From Gemmatimonadota bacterium (GTDB lineage: Bacteria > Gemmatimonadota > Gemmatimonadetes > Gemmatimonadales > Gemmatimonadaceae), in contig JAEUJK010000033.1 of assembly GCA_016794735.1 (NCBI GenBank), forward strand, positions 1-8,666: 8,666 bases of DNA, written 5' to 3'. The translations under genes and the position numbers were made by a program. The notes below the pieces were generated by a model that saw only the letters and a program-made list of their open reading frames with translations, was not told where the DNA came from and searched no databases. Shown in pieces: positions 1 through 6,181 of this stretch (positions are counted from its first letter, which is position 1; each line of letters begins with the position of its first letter).

Positions 1-2
1 GC

Positions 3-41
3 ATCCTCAGCGAGACGATGCCCGAGGTGCTCGCGCCCTGA
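3..41 (+). CDS. C-terminal tail of an upstream gene (partial)
   Basis: The first bases read in frame as ILSETMPEVLAP followed by a TGA stop at 39-41, with no start codon that would make a separate gene. It looks like the end of a plus-strand coding sequence beginning left of the window. Twelve residues are too few to assign a family. It is supported by its position: it ends just before a strong hairpin (54-87) and faces the minus-strand lipoprotein gene tail to tail, the usual layout for two gene ends. The alternative is that this is chance reading through non-coding DNA. Confidence 0.5.
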   Translation: MLSETMPEVLAP

Positions 42-53
42 GGCGCCCGCAGG

Positions 54-87
54 GGGGCCGGTCCCGACGGGATCGGGACGCGGCCCC
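54..87. terminator. Long GC-rich hairpin between convergent gene ends
   Basis: GGGGCCG (54-60) plus GTCCCGA (61-67) pair with TCGGGAC (73-79) and CGGCCCC (81-87). This gives a 14-bp stem with one bulged G at 80 and a 5-nt loop. The hairpin lies between the plus-strand stop at 39-41 and the minus-strand stop at 96-98, so it could end transcription from both sides. Neither side has a clear T-tract, so it is not a textbook intrinsic terminator; it may instead stabilise 3' ends. The pairing is seen directly; the termination role is inferred. Confidence 0.65.
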
Positions 88-95
88 GGTCATGC

Positions 96-983
96 TCACC
101 GCCGCAGGACGAGGTTGTCCAGGATGCCCACACCCTCGAACGCGAGGTACCGCGGCGCGGCCATCGTGAACGGCCACTGCCCCTGCACGACGCCATCGAT
201 GGTCAGCGTCACGCGACGCGCCACCGGATCGTAGGCCAGCGCCATCGGGTTGAAGCCCGGGTATCCACCGGTGCCGCTCGCGAGGACGGCGCCGTTCATG
301 CCATTGGTGCGCAGCTCCCAGCTCAACTCTCCACCAGGCAGCCTCAGGTCGCGCACATACAACCAGAGCGTCCCGACCGAGGTGAGGTTGCTGGCCAGGA
401 GGCTCGAGCTCGTGAACCCGATCGCGATGTAGGCCCCGGGGATCGGCGCCGGGTACCCATCCATGCTGAAGGTGTAGGGCACGGCGGGCGCCGTGAACGG
501 CATGAGCCCGGTGGGATAACTCGTGACGGTGTCGAACCACTCCGACGACAGGCACCCGTTCTCGAGGGTGACGTTAGGCAGCGCACTCGCCTGCAGCGGC
601 GACGGCATCTCGTTGGGGTTGTCCGAGCAGGCCGCGAACTTCCACGTCTGGTCGGCGTTGGGCGCCAACCACTGCGTGTTCTTCGAGCCGGGCCACTCCA
701 CCCAGAAGCCACCGAGGCTCTCATGAATGAAGACCGGCCGGTCGAGTCCCTTGCCGCCATGCGGACGGATGCCCTGCGCAAACCCGAACGACTCGCGCAC
801 GAGGACGCCGGGTGCCGGCGGGGTCGTCGGAAGCACCGTCGAAGGCGGCGGCGTCGTGCCACCACCACCGCCGCCGCCCTTGGCGAGGAGCGGTTCGATG
901 TCGCGCGGTGCGGTCGAATCCGCGGCAGAGCAGGCAGTCAGCCCAAGGACGACGAGGAGGGAACGAGTGGTGAGGAGGCGCAT
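96..983 (-). CDS. Lipoprotein with Gly/Pro linker and beta-sandwich-like domain
   Basis: Predicted 295-residue lipoprotein. The start at 981-983 was chosen because it places MRLLTTRSLLVVLGLTAC at the N-terminus: Arg-containing n-region, hydrophobic core and an LTAC lipobox with acylated Cys18. The frame stays open upstream to 1055, but that extension would bury the signal peptide. Residues 36-42 are seven consecutive Gly, then a Thr/Pro-rich linker to about residue 59. The remaining 235 residues are rich in aromatic and beta-prone sequence and end in VTLTIDGVVQGQWPF...GILDNLVLRR, which resembles the last strands of concanavalin/LamG-like jelly-roll domains. That fold is my inference; I do not recognise a named family. 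The usual catalytic Glu pattern of glycosidases is not evident, so a binding or surface role is more likely. No convincing Shine-Dalgarno precedes the start. Inverted repeats lie 30-150 bp upstream. Confidence 0.8.
   Translation of the reverse strand: MRLLTTRSLLVVLGLTACSAADSTAPRDIEPLLAKGGGGGGGTTPPPSTVLPTTPPAPGVLVRESFGFAQGIRPHGGKGLDRPVFIHESLGGFWVEWPGSKNTQWLAPNADQTWKFAACSDNPNEMPSPLQASALPNVTLENGCLSSEWFDTVTSYPTGLMPFTAPAVPYTFSMDGYPAPIPGAYIAIGFTSSSLLASNLTSVGTLWLYVRDLRLPGGELSWELRTNGMNGAVLASGTGGYPGFNPMALAYDPVARRVTLTIDGVVQGQWPFTMAAPRYLAFEGVGILDNLVLRR
858..878 (-). repeat. Triplet repeat encoding a Gly7 tract
   Basis: On the coding strand this reads GGC x3, GGT x3, GGC, encoding Gly36-Gly42 of the lipoprotein just after its acylation site. 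It is a short trinucleotide repeat, so gain or loss of units would change linker length without shifting frame. Similar Gly-rich spacers after a lipobox usually act as flexible tethers. Confidence 0.7.
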
Positions 984-1011
984 GAGGTCGTGGTGAAGTG
1001 AATGCCAGCCC

Positions 1012-1077
1012 CAGTGCAAGCAACGCTCCGGGGGCTTCACTCCTCCACAACCCATTCTCGTGCAACGACTTGCACTG
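1012..1077. promoter_or_regulatory. Operator-like TTGCAC repeats upstream of the lipoprotein gene
   Basis: Positions 1060-1075 form a perfect palindrome with a spacer, GTGCAA-CGAC-TTGCAC. A third copy of the half-site lies at 1014-1019 (GTGCAA), and the 9-mer CAGTGCAAG (1012-1020) pairs exactly with CTTGCACTG (1069-1077). The cluster lies 29-94 bp upstream of the lipoprotein start at 983, where a repressor or activator site would be expected. No clear -10 element was found beside it. The repeats are directly visible; a role as a protein-binding site is inferred. Confidence 0.45.
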
Positions 1078-1110
1078 CGGGGAGCCCATCTGGGCCAACG
1101 AGCTACCTGT

Positions 1111-1129
1111 CACGTCCCGATACGACGTG
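1111..1129. repeat. CACGTC/GACGTG inverted repeat, possible terminator or operator
   Basis: CACGTC (1111-1116) and GACGTG (1124-1129) are exact reverse complements separated by CCGATAC. It lies 50 bp past the stop of the DinB gene and 128 bp upstream of the lipoprotein start, both on the minus strand. It could serve as a weak terminator of the former or a binding site for the latter. The stem is only 6 bp and has no T-tract. No open reading frame in the gap 984-1179 looks like a gene. Confidence 0.3.
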
Positions 1130-1179
1130 TGACGGCGCGATCCAGCCCCCACAGCTCTACTCCGCGCTTGGCGGTGCCC

Positions 1180-1641
1180 TCATGGCTCGTCGCCGCTCGG
1201 CCCGTACACCTGTGGCACCTTGGATCCCATGGCGCGCAGGTAAGTCGTGATCTGGCCGCGATGGTGGATGAGGTCGAAGAGGAAACTCCACGCCATCGCC
1301 GAGGCGCTCGTGCGGCGCTTGCCCATGGCGATCTCGCCAGACCAGCGCGCGGCGGGGAGGAGATCCAGCCGCGCCTCTGCCGTCGCGGCCTGGGCATCGT
1401 ACTTCCGGAGGATCTCGGCCATGGTCTCCGGCATCGGGACCGGGGTGAAGTGCATCACGCCCTTTTCGAGCGCCTCGAGGATCAACCCCTCCTCGATCAC
1501 GATCTGCCAGGCGATGGCCTGCGCGCGACGCGACTTGGGATCCGGCACCCATGTGGCGCCCTCGGGAATGCGTTCCAGCACACGACGGGTGCGACGGGAC
1601 TCATCGACCCAGAACCTGGCGAAGCGGACTTGCTCATCCAT
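1180..1641 (-). CDS. DinB-family protein (putative metal-dependent hydrolase fold)
   Basis: A 153-residue protein with a DinB/YfiT-like four-helix pattern. The clearest signature is FLFDLIHHRGQITTYLRAMG (residues 120-139) followed by KVPQVYGPSGDEP at the C-terminus, typical of one DinB subfamily. DinB proteins often carry three metal-binding His residues. Here the second conserved position, four before His127, is Asp123 rather than His, and the N-terminal His position appears to be Trp/Gln in AIAWQIVIEE (42-51). Members are associated with stress responses or thiol-dependent transfer; the substrate cannot be inferred. The ATG at 1639-1641 is preceded by GGGGGAG (1647-1653) with a 5-nt gap, a good Shine-Dalgarno. 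The frame continues upstream into the divergent cupin gene, so longer starts are unlikely. It is transcribed divergently from the cupin operon. Confidence 0.88.
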   Translation of the reverse strand: MDEQVRFARFWVDESRRTRRVLERIPEGATWVPDPKSRRAQAIAWQIVIEEGLILEALEKGVMHFTPVPMPETMAEILRKYDAQAATAEARLDLLPAARWSGEIAMGKRRTSASAMAWSFLFDLIHHRGQITTYLRAMGSKVPQVYGPSGDEP

Positions 1642-1671
1642 TGGCTCTCCCCCGATGCAGGTGGCCACAAG

Positions 1672-1731
1672 AAGGTAGTGCCGGTGGGCGGGCGCCACCG
1701 CCGTGCCCGGCACCGACCGCGCCCGTAGATT
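1672..1731. promoter_or_regulatory. Divergent promoter region between the DinB and cupin genes
   Basis: The 112-bp gap between the two starts holds a candidate minus-strand -10, TACCTT (complement of 1672-1677), 30 bp before the DinB ATG, and a candidate plus-strand -10, TAGATT (1726-1731), 22 bp before the cupin ATG. Both fit TAnnTT, the -10 pattern known from Bacteroidota. Between them, CGGTGG (1682-1687) and CCACCG (1695-1700) form an inverted repeat that could bind a shared regulator. The cupin has no visible Shine-Dalgarno and would have a very short leader. No -35 was convincing. All functional roles here are inferred. Confidence 0.35.
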
Positions 1732-1753
1732 GCGGCACCTCTCACGCACGCCC

Positions 1754-2212
1754 ATGAGCGAACTCGACCTCCGTTCCTTCGTCGAAGCCGGCGACGGGAT
1801 CCACGTCATCCGCGGCAGCCAGGACATTCGCGGCTGGAACGGCATCCGGTATGCGGCCGGGCTGTCGGGCAAGAACGTCCCCGCGCGACACCTCTCCATG
1901 AACGTCGCACGCATCCCACCCGGCGGCGTGGCCTACGCGCACGTGCACGTCGACTTCGAGGTGATGCTCTACATCCTCAAGGGTCGCGTCCGTCATGAGT
2001 ACGGGGAGGGCCTGCGGCAGGTCGTCGAGAACACCGCCGGCGACTTCATCTATATCGAGCCCGGGGTCCCGCACGAGGTGTTCAACTGCAGCGACACCGA
2101 CGAGGTGATGGCGGTCGTCGCGCGCTCCGACGCCACCGAGTGGGCGCACATCGTGGAATACGACCGGACCACGGGCGCGTTAGGCAAGGTCCTGGAGCGC
2201 AAGGGAGACTGA
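1754..2212 (+). CDS. Small single-domain cupin protein
   Basis: A 152-residue protein with both cupin motifs. Motif 1 is HVHVDFE (63-69) followed by VMLYILKGRV; motif 2 is GDFIYIEPGVPHEVFN (96-111). Predicted metal ligands are His63, His65, Glu69 and His107, all present, so it can probably bind a metal. Small cupins of this kind include dioxygenases, isomerases and sugar- or metabolite-binding proteins, and the sequence does not tell which. There is no signal peptide, so it is cytoplasmic. The ATG at 1754 was chosen over an upstream GTG at 1703 because SELDLRSF begins the conserved-looking region and the extension is Arg-rich. It ends in TGA at 2210-2212, 7 nt before the next gene, suggesting cotranscription. 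Leu143 is a rare TTA codon within the octamer CGTTAGGC (2178-2185). Confidence 0.88.
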   Translation: MSELDLRSFVEAGDGIHVIRGSQDIRGWNGIRYAAGLSGKNVPARHLSMNVARIPPGGVAYAHVHVDFEVMLYILKGRVRHEYGEGLRQVVENTAGDFIYIEPGVPHEVFNCSDTDEVMAVVARSDATEWAHIVEYDRTTGALGKVLERKGD

Positions 2213-2219
2213 CCCACCG

Positions 2220-3425
2220 GTGGACAACGTCACCCACGCCCTCGCTGGATGCCTGATGGGGGCGGGAGCCCTTGCGTCCATCACCCGACGCGGCGCGACC
2301 ATCACGCCGGGCATCCGCCGGACCACGATCGCCGTTGGCGTGATCGCGGCCGAGTTCCCCGACAGCGACCTCGTCTACTCGGGGGACCTGCTCGCGATGG
2401 GCAAGCTCGGGTACCTGCTGCACCATCGCGGGCACACCCACACCGTGCTCGTCGCGCTGCTGAGTGCGTTCGCCATCTGGGGGATCGCGCTGGCGCTGAG
2501 CCGCGAGAGCCGGGCACACCCCGTGGCCCGCCCGCTGCTCTGGCTCGCCCTGGCCGGCACGTTGTCCCACATCGCGCTCGACGGGACGAACAACTACGGC
2601 GTGCATCCCTGGTGGCCGCTCGACAACCGGTGGGTGTATGGCGACGCGATCTTCATCGTGGAGCCCTGGCTGATGGTCGTCGCCCTCCCGCCGCTCTATT
2701 TCCTCGCCAGCGGACGCGTCACGCGCGCCCTCTTTGTCCTCGCGGCGCTGGCGATCCTGGCGGCGTCGTGGTTCCTGGGACAGGTGCCACGACCGGTCGC
2801 CGCGGTCATCACGGGTGGATTCATGGCCTGGACCTTCGTCAACGCGCGCACGTCGCACATGCGGCGACTGCTGCTCGGGATCGTTGGATGGGTTGCCGTC
2901 GAGGGCGCGTTCATGATCACGACGGGTGCGGCACGACGCACCCTGGCGGCGGCGGTGGGGCCCACGCTGGTCGACGCCGTGGTCACGCCGACCCCCGGCG
3001 ACCCGTTCTGCTTGCGCGCCCTGGTGGTCACGGCCGATGGTGGCGACTACGCCATCACGAGCGCGACGGTCACGCCGTTTCCCGCCATCCGCGGTGCACG
3101 CGCGTGCACTGGCACCCCGCGCACCCCGCCCGAAGGCGCTTCGACCAGCCGTCCATCCACCGACCACATCCAGTGGGAGGTCGCGTGGCGTGGCGACCTG
3201 GGCGCGTTGCGCTCGCTGGTTGCGAGCAACTGTCACGCGGCGGCCGCCATGCAGTACATCCGCGTTCCCGCCTGGCGACCAAACGCCGACGGGAGCGTTG
3301 AGCTGTACGACGCCCGGTACGGCGACGGCGGCTTCGCGAGCGTGACCATCCCCCGCGATCCCACGCCGTGCCCGCGGTTCGTGCCGGGGTGGACGCCGCC
3401 GCGACGGACGATGCTGGGCGGCTGA
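2220..3425 (+). CDS. DUF457/YdjM-type membrane-bound metal-dependent hydrolase
   Basis: A 401-residue inner-membrane protein. It opens with MDNVTHALAG, the hallmark N-terminus of this family, and contains FPDSDLV (46-52), HHRGHTHT (68-75), and SHIALDGTNNYGVHPWWPLD (116-135) followed by WVYGD and FIVEPW. The conserved His6, Asp48, Asp50, His69, His72, His74, His117 and Asp121 are the presumed metal ligands. Several hydrophobic segments lie between about residues 35 and 235. A soluble C-terminal part of about 165 residues begins with the PFCLRALVV pattern also seen in related proteins, so it is a family trait and not a fusion. The family resembles membrane phospholipase C/P1-nuclease-like hydrolases, but no substrate is established. 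The GTG start at 2220 follows the cupin stop by 7 nt; AAGGGAG at 2201-2207 is a possible but distant ribosome site. Confidence 0.88.
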   Translation: MDNVTHALAGCLMGAGALASITRRGATITPGIRRTTIAVGVIAAEFPDSDLVYSGDLLAMGKLGYLLHHRGHTHTVLVALLSAFAIWGIALALSRESRAHPVARPLLWLALAGTLSHIALDGTNNYGVHPWWPLDNRWVYGDAIFIVEPWLMVVALPPLYFLASGRVTRALFVLAALAILAASWFLGQVPRPVAAVITGGFMAWTFVNARTSHMRRLLLGIVGWVAVEGAFMITTGAARRTLAAAVGPTLVDAVVTPTPGDPFCLRALVVTADGGDYAITSATVTPFPAIRGARACTGTPRTPPEGASTSRPSTDHIQWEVAWRGDLGALRSLVASNCHAAAAMQYIRVPAWRPNADGSVELYDARYGDGGFASVTIPRDPTPCPRFVPGWTPPRRTMLGG

Positions 3426-3466
3426 CGCTGGTTGCGCGGCGCGGGCGCAGCGCCGAGCTTGGGCGC

Positions 3467-5224
3467 GTGTCCATCGTGAACCACCTCCGCGCCCCCGCCC
3501 TCCTGCTCGCCGGCATCACCGCCTGCGCCGCACCGGGGCCTTCACTCGCCGACCTCTCCCCGGCCGACGGCAAACGGGTCGAAGGCGACCGGGGGATGGT
3601 GGCGGCGTCGCATCCCGACGCGTCGGCCGCGGGGGTCGAGGTGCTGCGCGCCGGGGGCAACGCCGCCGATGCCGCCGTGGCCACGGCCTTCGCACTCTCG
3701 GTCACGGACATCTCGCAAACCGGGCTTGGCGGCGGAGGTGCGCTCACCTTCTACAACGCGAAGACCGCTCGCGCCGAACATCTCTCGTTCTACTCGCGCA
3801 CGGGCAGCGATCCCGCGTGGGCCCAGGCTGACAGCGGCGCGGGCAACCCACGACGGATCGGCCGTGCCGCCGCCGTGCCGGGGATGGTCGCCGGACTGCT
3901 CGAGGCCCACCAGCGGTTTGGCAAACTCCCGCGTGCTGCGGTCCTGGCACCGGCCATCCGGCTGGCCCGTGATGGCTTCATCGTCAGCCCGCTCCTCTCA
4001 CGGACGATCGCCTCGTCGCGCGCACGCCTGCAGGCCAACCCGGCCGCGCGTGCGCTGTTCCTGCCCGACTCGGTGCCCCTGCGGCCCGGCGCACGCCTCG
4101 TGCAGCCGGTACTCGCGGCCACGCTCCAGAAGATTGCCGACGGCGGACGCGACGCGTTCTACACCGGTGCGATCGCCGAGCAGCTCGCGCGTGACGTGCA
4201 GGGGCTCGGCGGGCTGATCACGACGGACGACATGTCGCGGTATCCGGTGGCGCAGATGGTGCCCGTTTGCACGAGCTGGTTGGGGCACACGATCCTCTCG
4301 GCGTCACCGCCGATGGGTGGTGCCCCATTGCTGGAGATGTTCGAGCTGTCCGAGGCCACGGGCCTCACCTCCGCCGGCGGGTTCACGGACCGTCCCGCCG
4401 CGGTGACGACGTTGGCCGGGATCCTCCGGCTTGCCCAGGCCGACGGCTTCTTCCACCGCGGCGACCCGGCGTCACTCGCGGTGCCCGCGCGTGGCGTGAC
4501 CAGCGCGGCGTATGCCGCCGAGCGTGCACGGCTGCTCAGCGGGATGGCACGCGACTCGGTCGCCCCCGGGGACGCGTGGCCACACGAGGCGGCGTCGCGC
4601 GATGCGGCCTGCGCGGCGTATCCGTATCCCGTGGCGACCCAGGCCCGCACCAACACCTCGCGCGAGGCCGACGGGGGACAAACCGGCGAAAGCCTGACGT
4701 CGCACCTCTCGGTCGTCGACGCCGATGGCAATGCTGTCTCGGCGACCACCACGGTCGGTGTGCTCTTCGGGTCTGGCGTGTACACGGGCGGCTTCTTCCT
4801 GAATTCGTCGGCCGCCAACCTCGATGCGCGCACACGGGGACCGAACCGCTACTCGAATTCAACGATTGCCCCGACCGTCATCCTGGACGGGCGCCAGGTG
4901 CGGCTGGTGATCGGCGCCGCGGGTTCGCAGTACATCCAGCCCGCGATCACGCAGGTAACCTTGCGCATCCTGGCGTTTGGCGAGGATCCCGGTCGCGCGA
5001 TCGCCGCGCCACGCATCTGGTCCACCCCGGGCCGTCGTGAGGTCGAGGTCGAGCCCGGGTTCACCACGGAGGTGTATGCCGGACTCGTTGCCGCCGGCTA
5101 CCAGCCGGTGTCACGCGTGGCCGACATCCAGTTCGGCGGCGTGCACGGGGTCTTCGTGCGCAAGGATGGCCGCCGGATCGGGATCGCGGATCCCCGGCGG
5201 GACGGGGTCGCGCGCGCCCAATAG
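3467..5224 (+). CDS. Lipoprotein-type gamma-glutamyltransferase homologue
   Basis: A 585-residue Ntn-hydrolase homologue of gamma-glutamyltranspeptidase, which cleaves itself into two subunits and moves or hydrolyses gamma-glutamyl groups. Family signatures are MVAASHPDASAAGVEVLRAGGNAADAAVA near the N-terminus, GLGGGGALTF, RAAAVPGMVAGLLEAH, and LTSHLSVVDADGNAVSATTT. Thr411 (codon 4697-4699) is the expected nucleophile and new N-terminus of the small subunit. Arg111 matches the substrate-carboxylate Arg. Several pocket residues differ from the E. coli enzyme (see findings), so the true substrate may not be a glutamyl peptide. The GTG at 3467 gives an N-terminus with a hydrophobic run and ITAC lipobox (Cys20); GTG at 3476 would also work. 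It is probably anchored in the envelope. The 41-bp gap from the previous gene and same strand suggest one transcription unit. Length is normal for the family. Confidence 0.88.
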   Translation: MSIVNHLRAPALLLAGITACAAPGPSLADLSPADGKRVEGDRGMVAASHPDASAAGVEVLRAGGNAADAAVATAFALSVTDISQTGLGGGGALTFYNAKTARAEHLSFYSRTGSDPAWAQADSGAGNPRRIGRAAAVPGMVAGLLEAHQRFGKLPRAAVLAPAIRLARDGFIVSPLLSRTIASSRARLQANPAARALFLPDSVPLRPGARLVQPVLAATLQKIADGGRDAFYTGAIAEQLARDVQGLGGLITTDDMSRYPVAQMVPVCTSWLGHTILSASPPMGGAPLLEMFELSEATGLTSAGGFTDRPAAVTTLAGILRLAQADGFFHRGDPASLAVPARGVTSAAYAAERARLLSGMARDSVAPGDAWPHEAASRDAACAAYPYPVATQARTNTSREADGGQTGESLTSHLSVVDADGNAVSATTTVGVLFGSGVYTGGFFLNSSAANLDARTRGPNRYSNSTIAPTVILDGRQVRLVIGAAGSQYIQPAITQVTLRILAFGEDPGRAIAAPRIWSTPGRREVEVEPGFTTEVYAGLVAAGYQPVSRVADIQFGGVHGVFVRKDGRRIGIADPRRDGVARAQ

Positions 5225-5245
5225 GCGACGCGCGCCCCGCGCCTA
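5222..5245. terminator. Inverted repeat holding both convergent stop codons
   Basis: TAGGCG (5222-5227) and CGCCTA (5240-5245) are exact reverse complements around a 12-nt GC-rich spacer. The left arm begins with the TAG stop of the gamma-glutamyltransferase homologue. The right arm ends with the complement of the TAG stop of the PanE-like gene. RNA from either strand would fold a short hairpin at the end of its coding sequence. With a 6-bp stem and no T-tract it is weak as an intrinsic terminator; a bidirectional 3'-end role is inferred. Confidence 0.4.
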
Positions 5246-6181
5246 ACGGGCTTGGCGTGCCTGCGGGGCGAGCACGGCGTACAGGGCATAGTGGGCCGGC
5301 GTGGTCACCCCGACCTGCCGCCCCATCCGGCAGATGGCTGCGGTCTGCGCATCGAACTCGCTGGGCCGCCCGGCCATGAGGTCGCGTTGCAGCGACGCCG
5401 TCCCCTCCGGCGCGAGCTTGTCGTAGCGCGCCCAGACACTCGCGACCGAGTCCTCGCCTAACGTGACGCCGTGCGCCACGCCAATCGCCCGGATCTCGCG
5501 CACGCAGGCATCCAGGAGGGCGCGCGTCTCGGGGACCGCCAGCAGCTCCCCAAACGGGACGCGCGCGGCCCCACCCACCGCGCCCAGTGGCTCCACGAAC
5601 ATGAACTTCTCCCAGAGGGCGCGCTGCACATCCGGGGTGTCCTCCACCGCGAGCCCGGCACCGCGGAACAGGTCGCGCCACCCCGCGAGCGTGGCCGGCG
5701 CCGGGGACGACGTCGCCCCGACGCGCGGGGCAAAGGCCAGGGTCGGCGTCACGGCGACGTGACGGATGTGCGCCGGGGCGATCGCCTCGGCGATCACGCG
5801 GCTGTATCCCTCGAGCGCGGCGTCGCCTAACGCCGCCGCGAGCTGGCCGCTGGCCTCGACGCCATTCTGCATCGGGATCACGAGCGTCCCGTTGGCAACG
5901 AGCGGCCGCAGCGTCGGCGCGAGCGCCGCCACCTGTCCCGCCTTGACGCACACGAGCACCAGGTCGACCGGGCCGACGGTCGTGGGATCGTCCGTGCACA
6001 CCACCGGATGCAGCCGCAGGTCGCCCTCGGGCGAATCCACGACCAGCCCCCGCTCACGCAGTGCAGCCAGCGTTGCCCCACGCGCGATGAAGGTGACCTG
6101 GTGCCCGGCGGCGGCGAGCCGCCCCCCGAACAAACCGCCGATTGCACCGATCCCGACGACGGCGATGCGCCGCGTGGTCAT
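5243..6181 (-). CDS. PanE-like 2-dehydropantoate 2-reductase family protein
   Basis: A 312-residue NADP-dependent reductase of the ketopantoate reductase family; the E. coli enzyme reduces 2-dehydropantoate to pantoate for coenzyme A synthesis. The Rossmann motif is VVGIGAIGGLFGGRLAAAGH (8-27). VCVKAGQ (78-84) and PMQNGVE (103-109) match the conserved Lys and Asn regions. LWEKFMF (189-195) carries the presumed catalytic Lys192. TASLQRDLMAGRPSEFDAQ (261-279) holds the Ser and Glu substrate residues. The Asn four positions after the catalytic Lys in E. coli is Val196 here, as in several PanE paralogues, so the substrate may be another 2-oxo acid. The ATG at 6179-6181 overlaps the preceding gene's TGA as ATGA, indicating translational coupling. 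It uses TTA codons at two CGTTAGGC sites. The reductase family is secure; the PanE function is not. Confidence 0.85.
   Translation of the reverse strand: MTTRRIAVVGIGAIGGLFGGRLAAAGHQVTFIARGATLAALRERGLVVDSPEGDLRLHPVVCTDDPTTVGPVDLVLVCVKAGQVAALAPTLRPLVANGTLVIPMQNGVEASGQLAAALGDAALEGYSRVIAEAIAPAHIRHVAVTPTLAFAPRVGATSSPAPATLAGWRDLFRGAGLAVEDTPDVQRALWEKFMFVEPLGAVGGAARVPFGELLAVPETRALLDACVREIRAIGVAHGVTLGEDSVASVWARYDKLAPEGTASLQRDLMAGRPSEFDAQTAAICRMGRQVGVTTPAHYALYAVLAPQARQAR

Noticed and set aside
1180..1641. Loss of metal-binding His in the DinB protein as evidence of a dead enzyme
   Set aside because: I recall the FLFDxIHHRGQ form, with Asp in place of His, as common in one DinB subfamily, so it is probably a subfamily trait and not decay.
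1642..1914. Longer N-terminal extension of the DinB protein
   Set aside because: It would overlap the divergent cupin gene and its promoter region. The ATG at 1641 has a good Shine-Dalgarno and gives a normal-length DinB protein.
2082..3236. Long minus-strand open frame opposite the DUF457 gene (384 codons)
   Set aside because: Its translation is dominated by Arg, Asp, Gly and His with no motif, as expected for the antisense of a GC-rich gene. The plus-strand frame has clear family motifs over the same DNA.
3191..3425. The soluble C-terminal part of the DUF457 protein as a novel fusion
   Set aside because: Related MDN-TH family proteins also carry a soluble C-terminal part with a similar NPF/DPF-type strand, so this is the ordinary architecture.
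1754..5224. Cupin, DUF457 and gamma-glutamyltransferase homologue as a new defence or biosynthetic system
   Set aside because: Apart from spacing, nothing joins their functions; there is no nuclease, sensor, toxin or carrier protein. Co-orientation alone is not enough.
5061..5999. Minus-strand open frame overlapping the PanE-like gene in another frame and running into the gamma-glutamyltransferase gene
   Set aside because: It has low-complexity Arg/Gly/Ala composition and crosses a convergent gene junction; the PanE-like frame explains the region.
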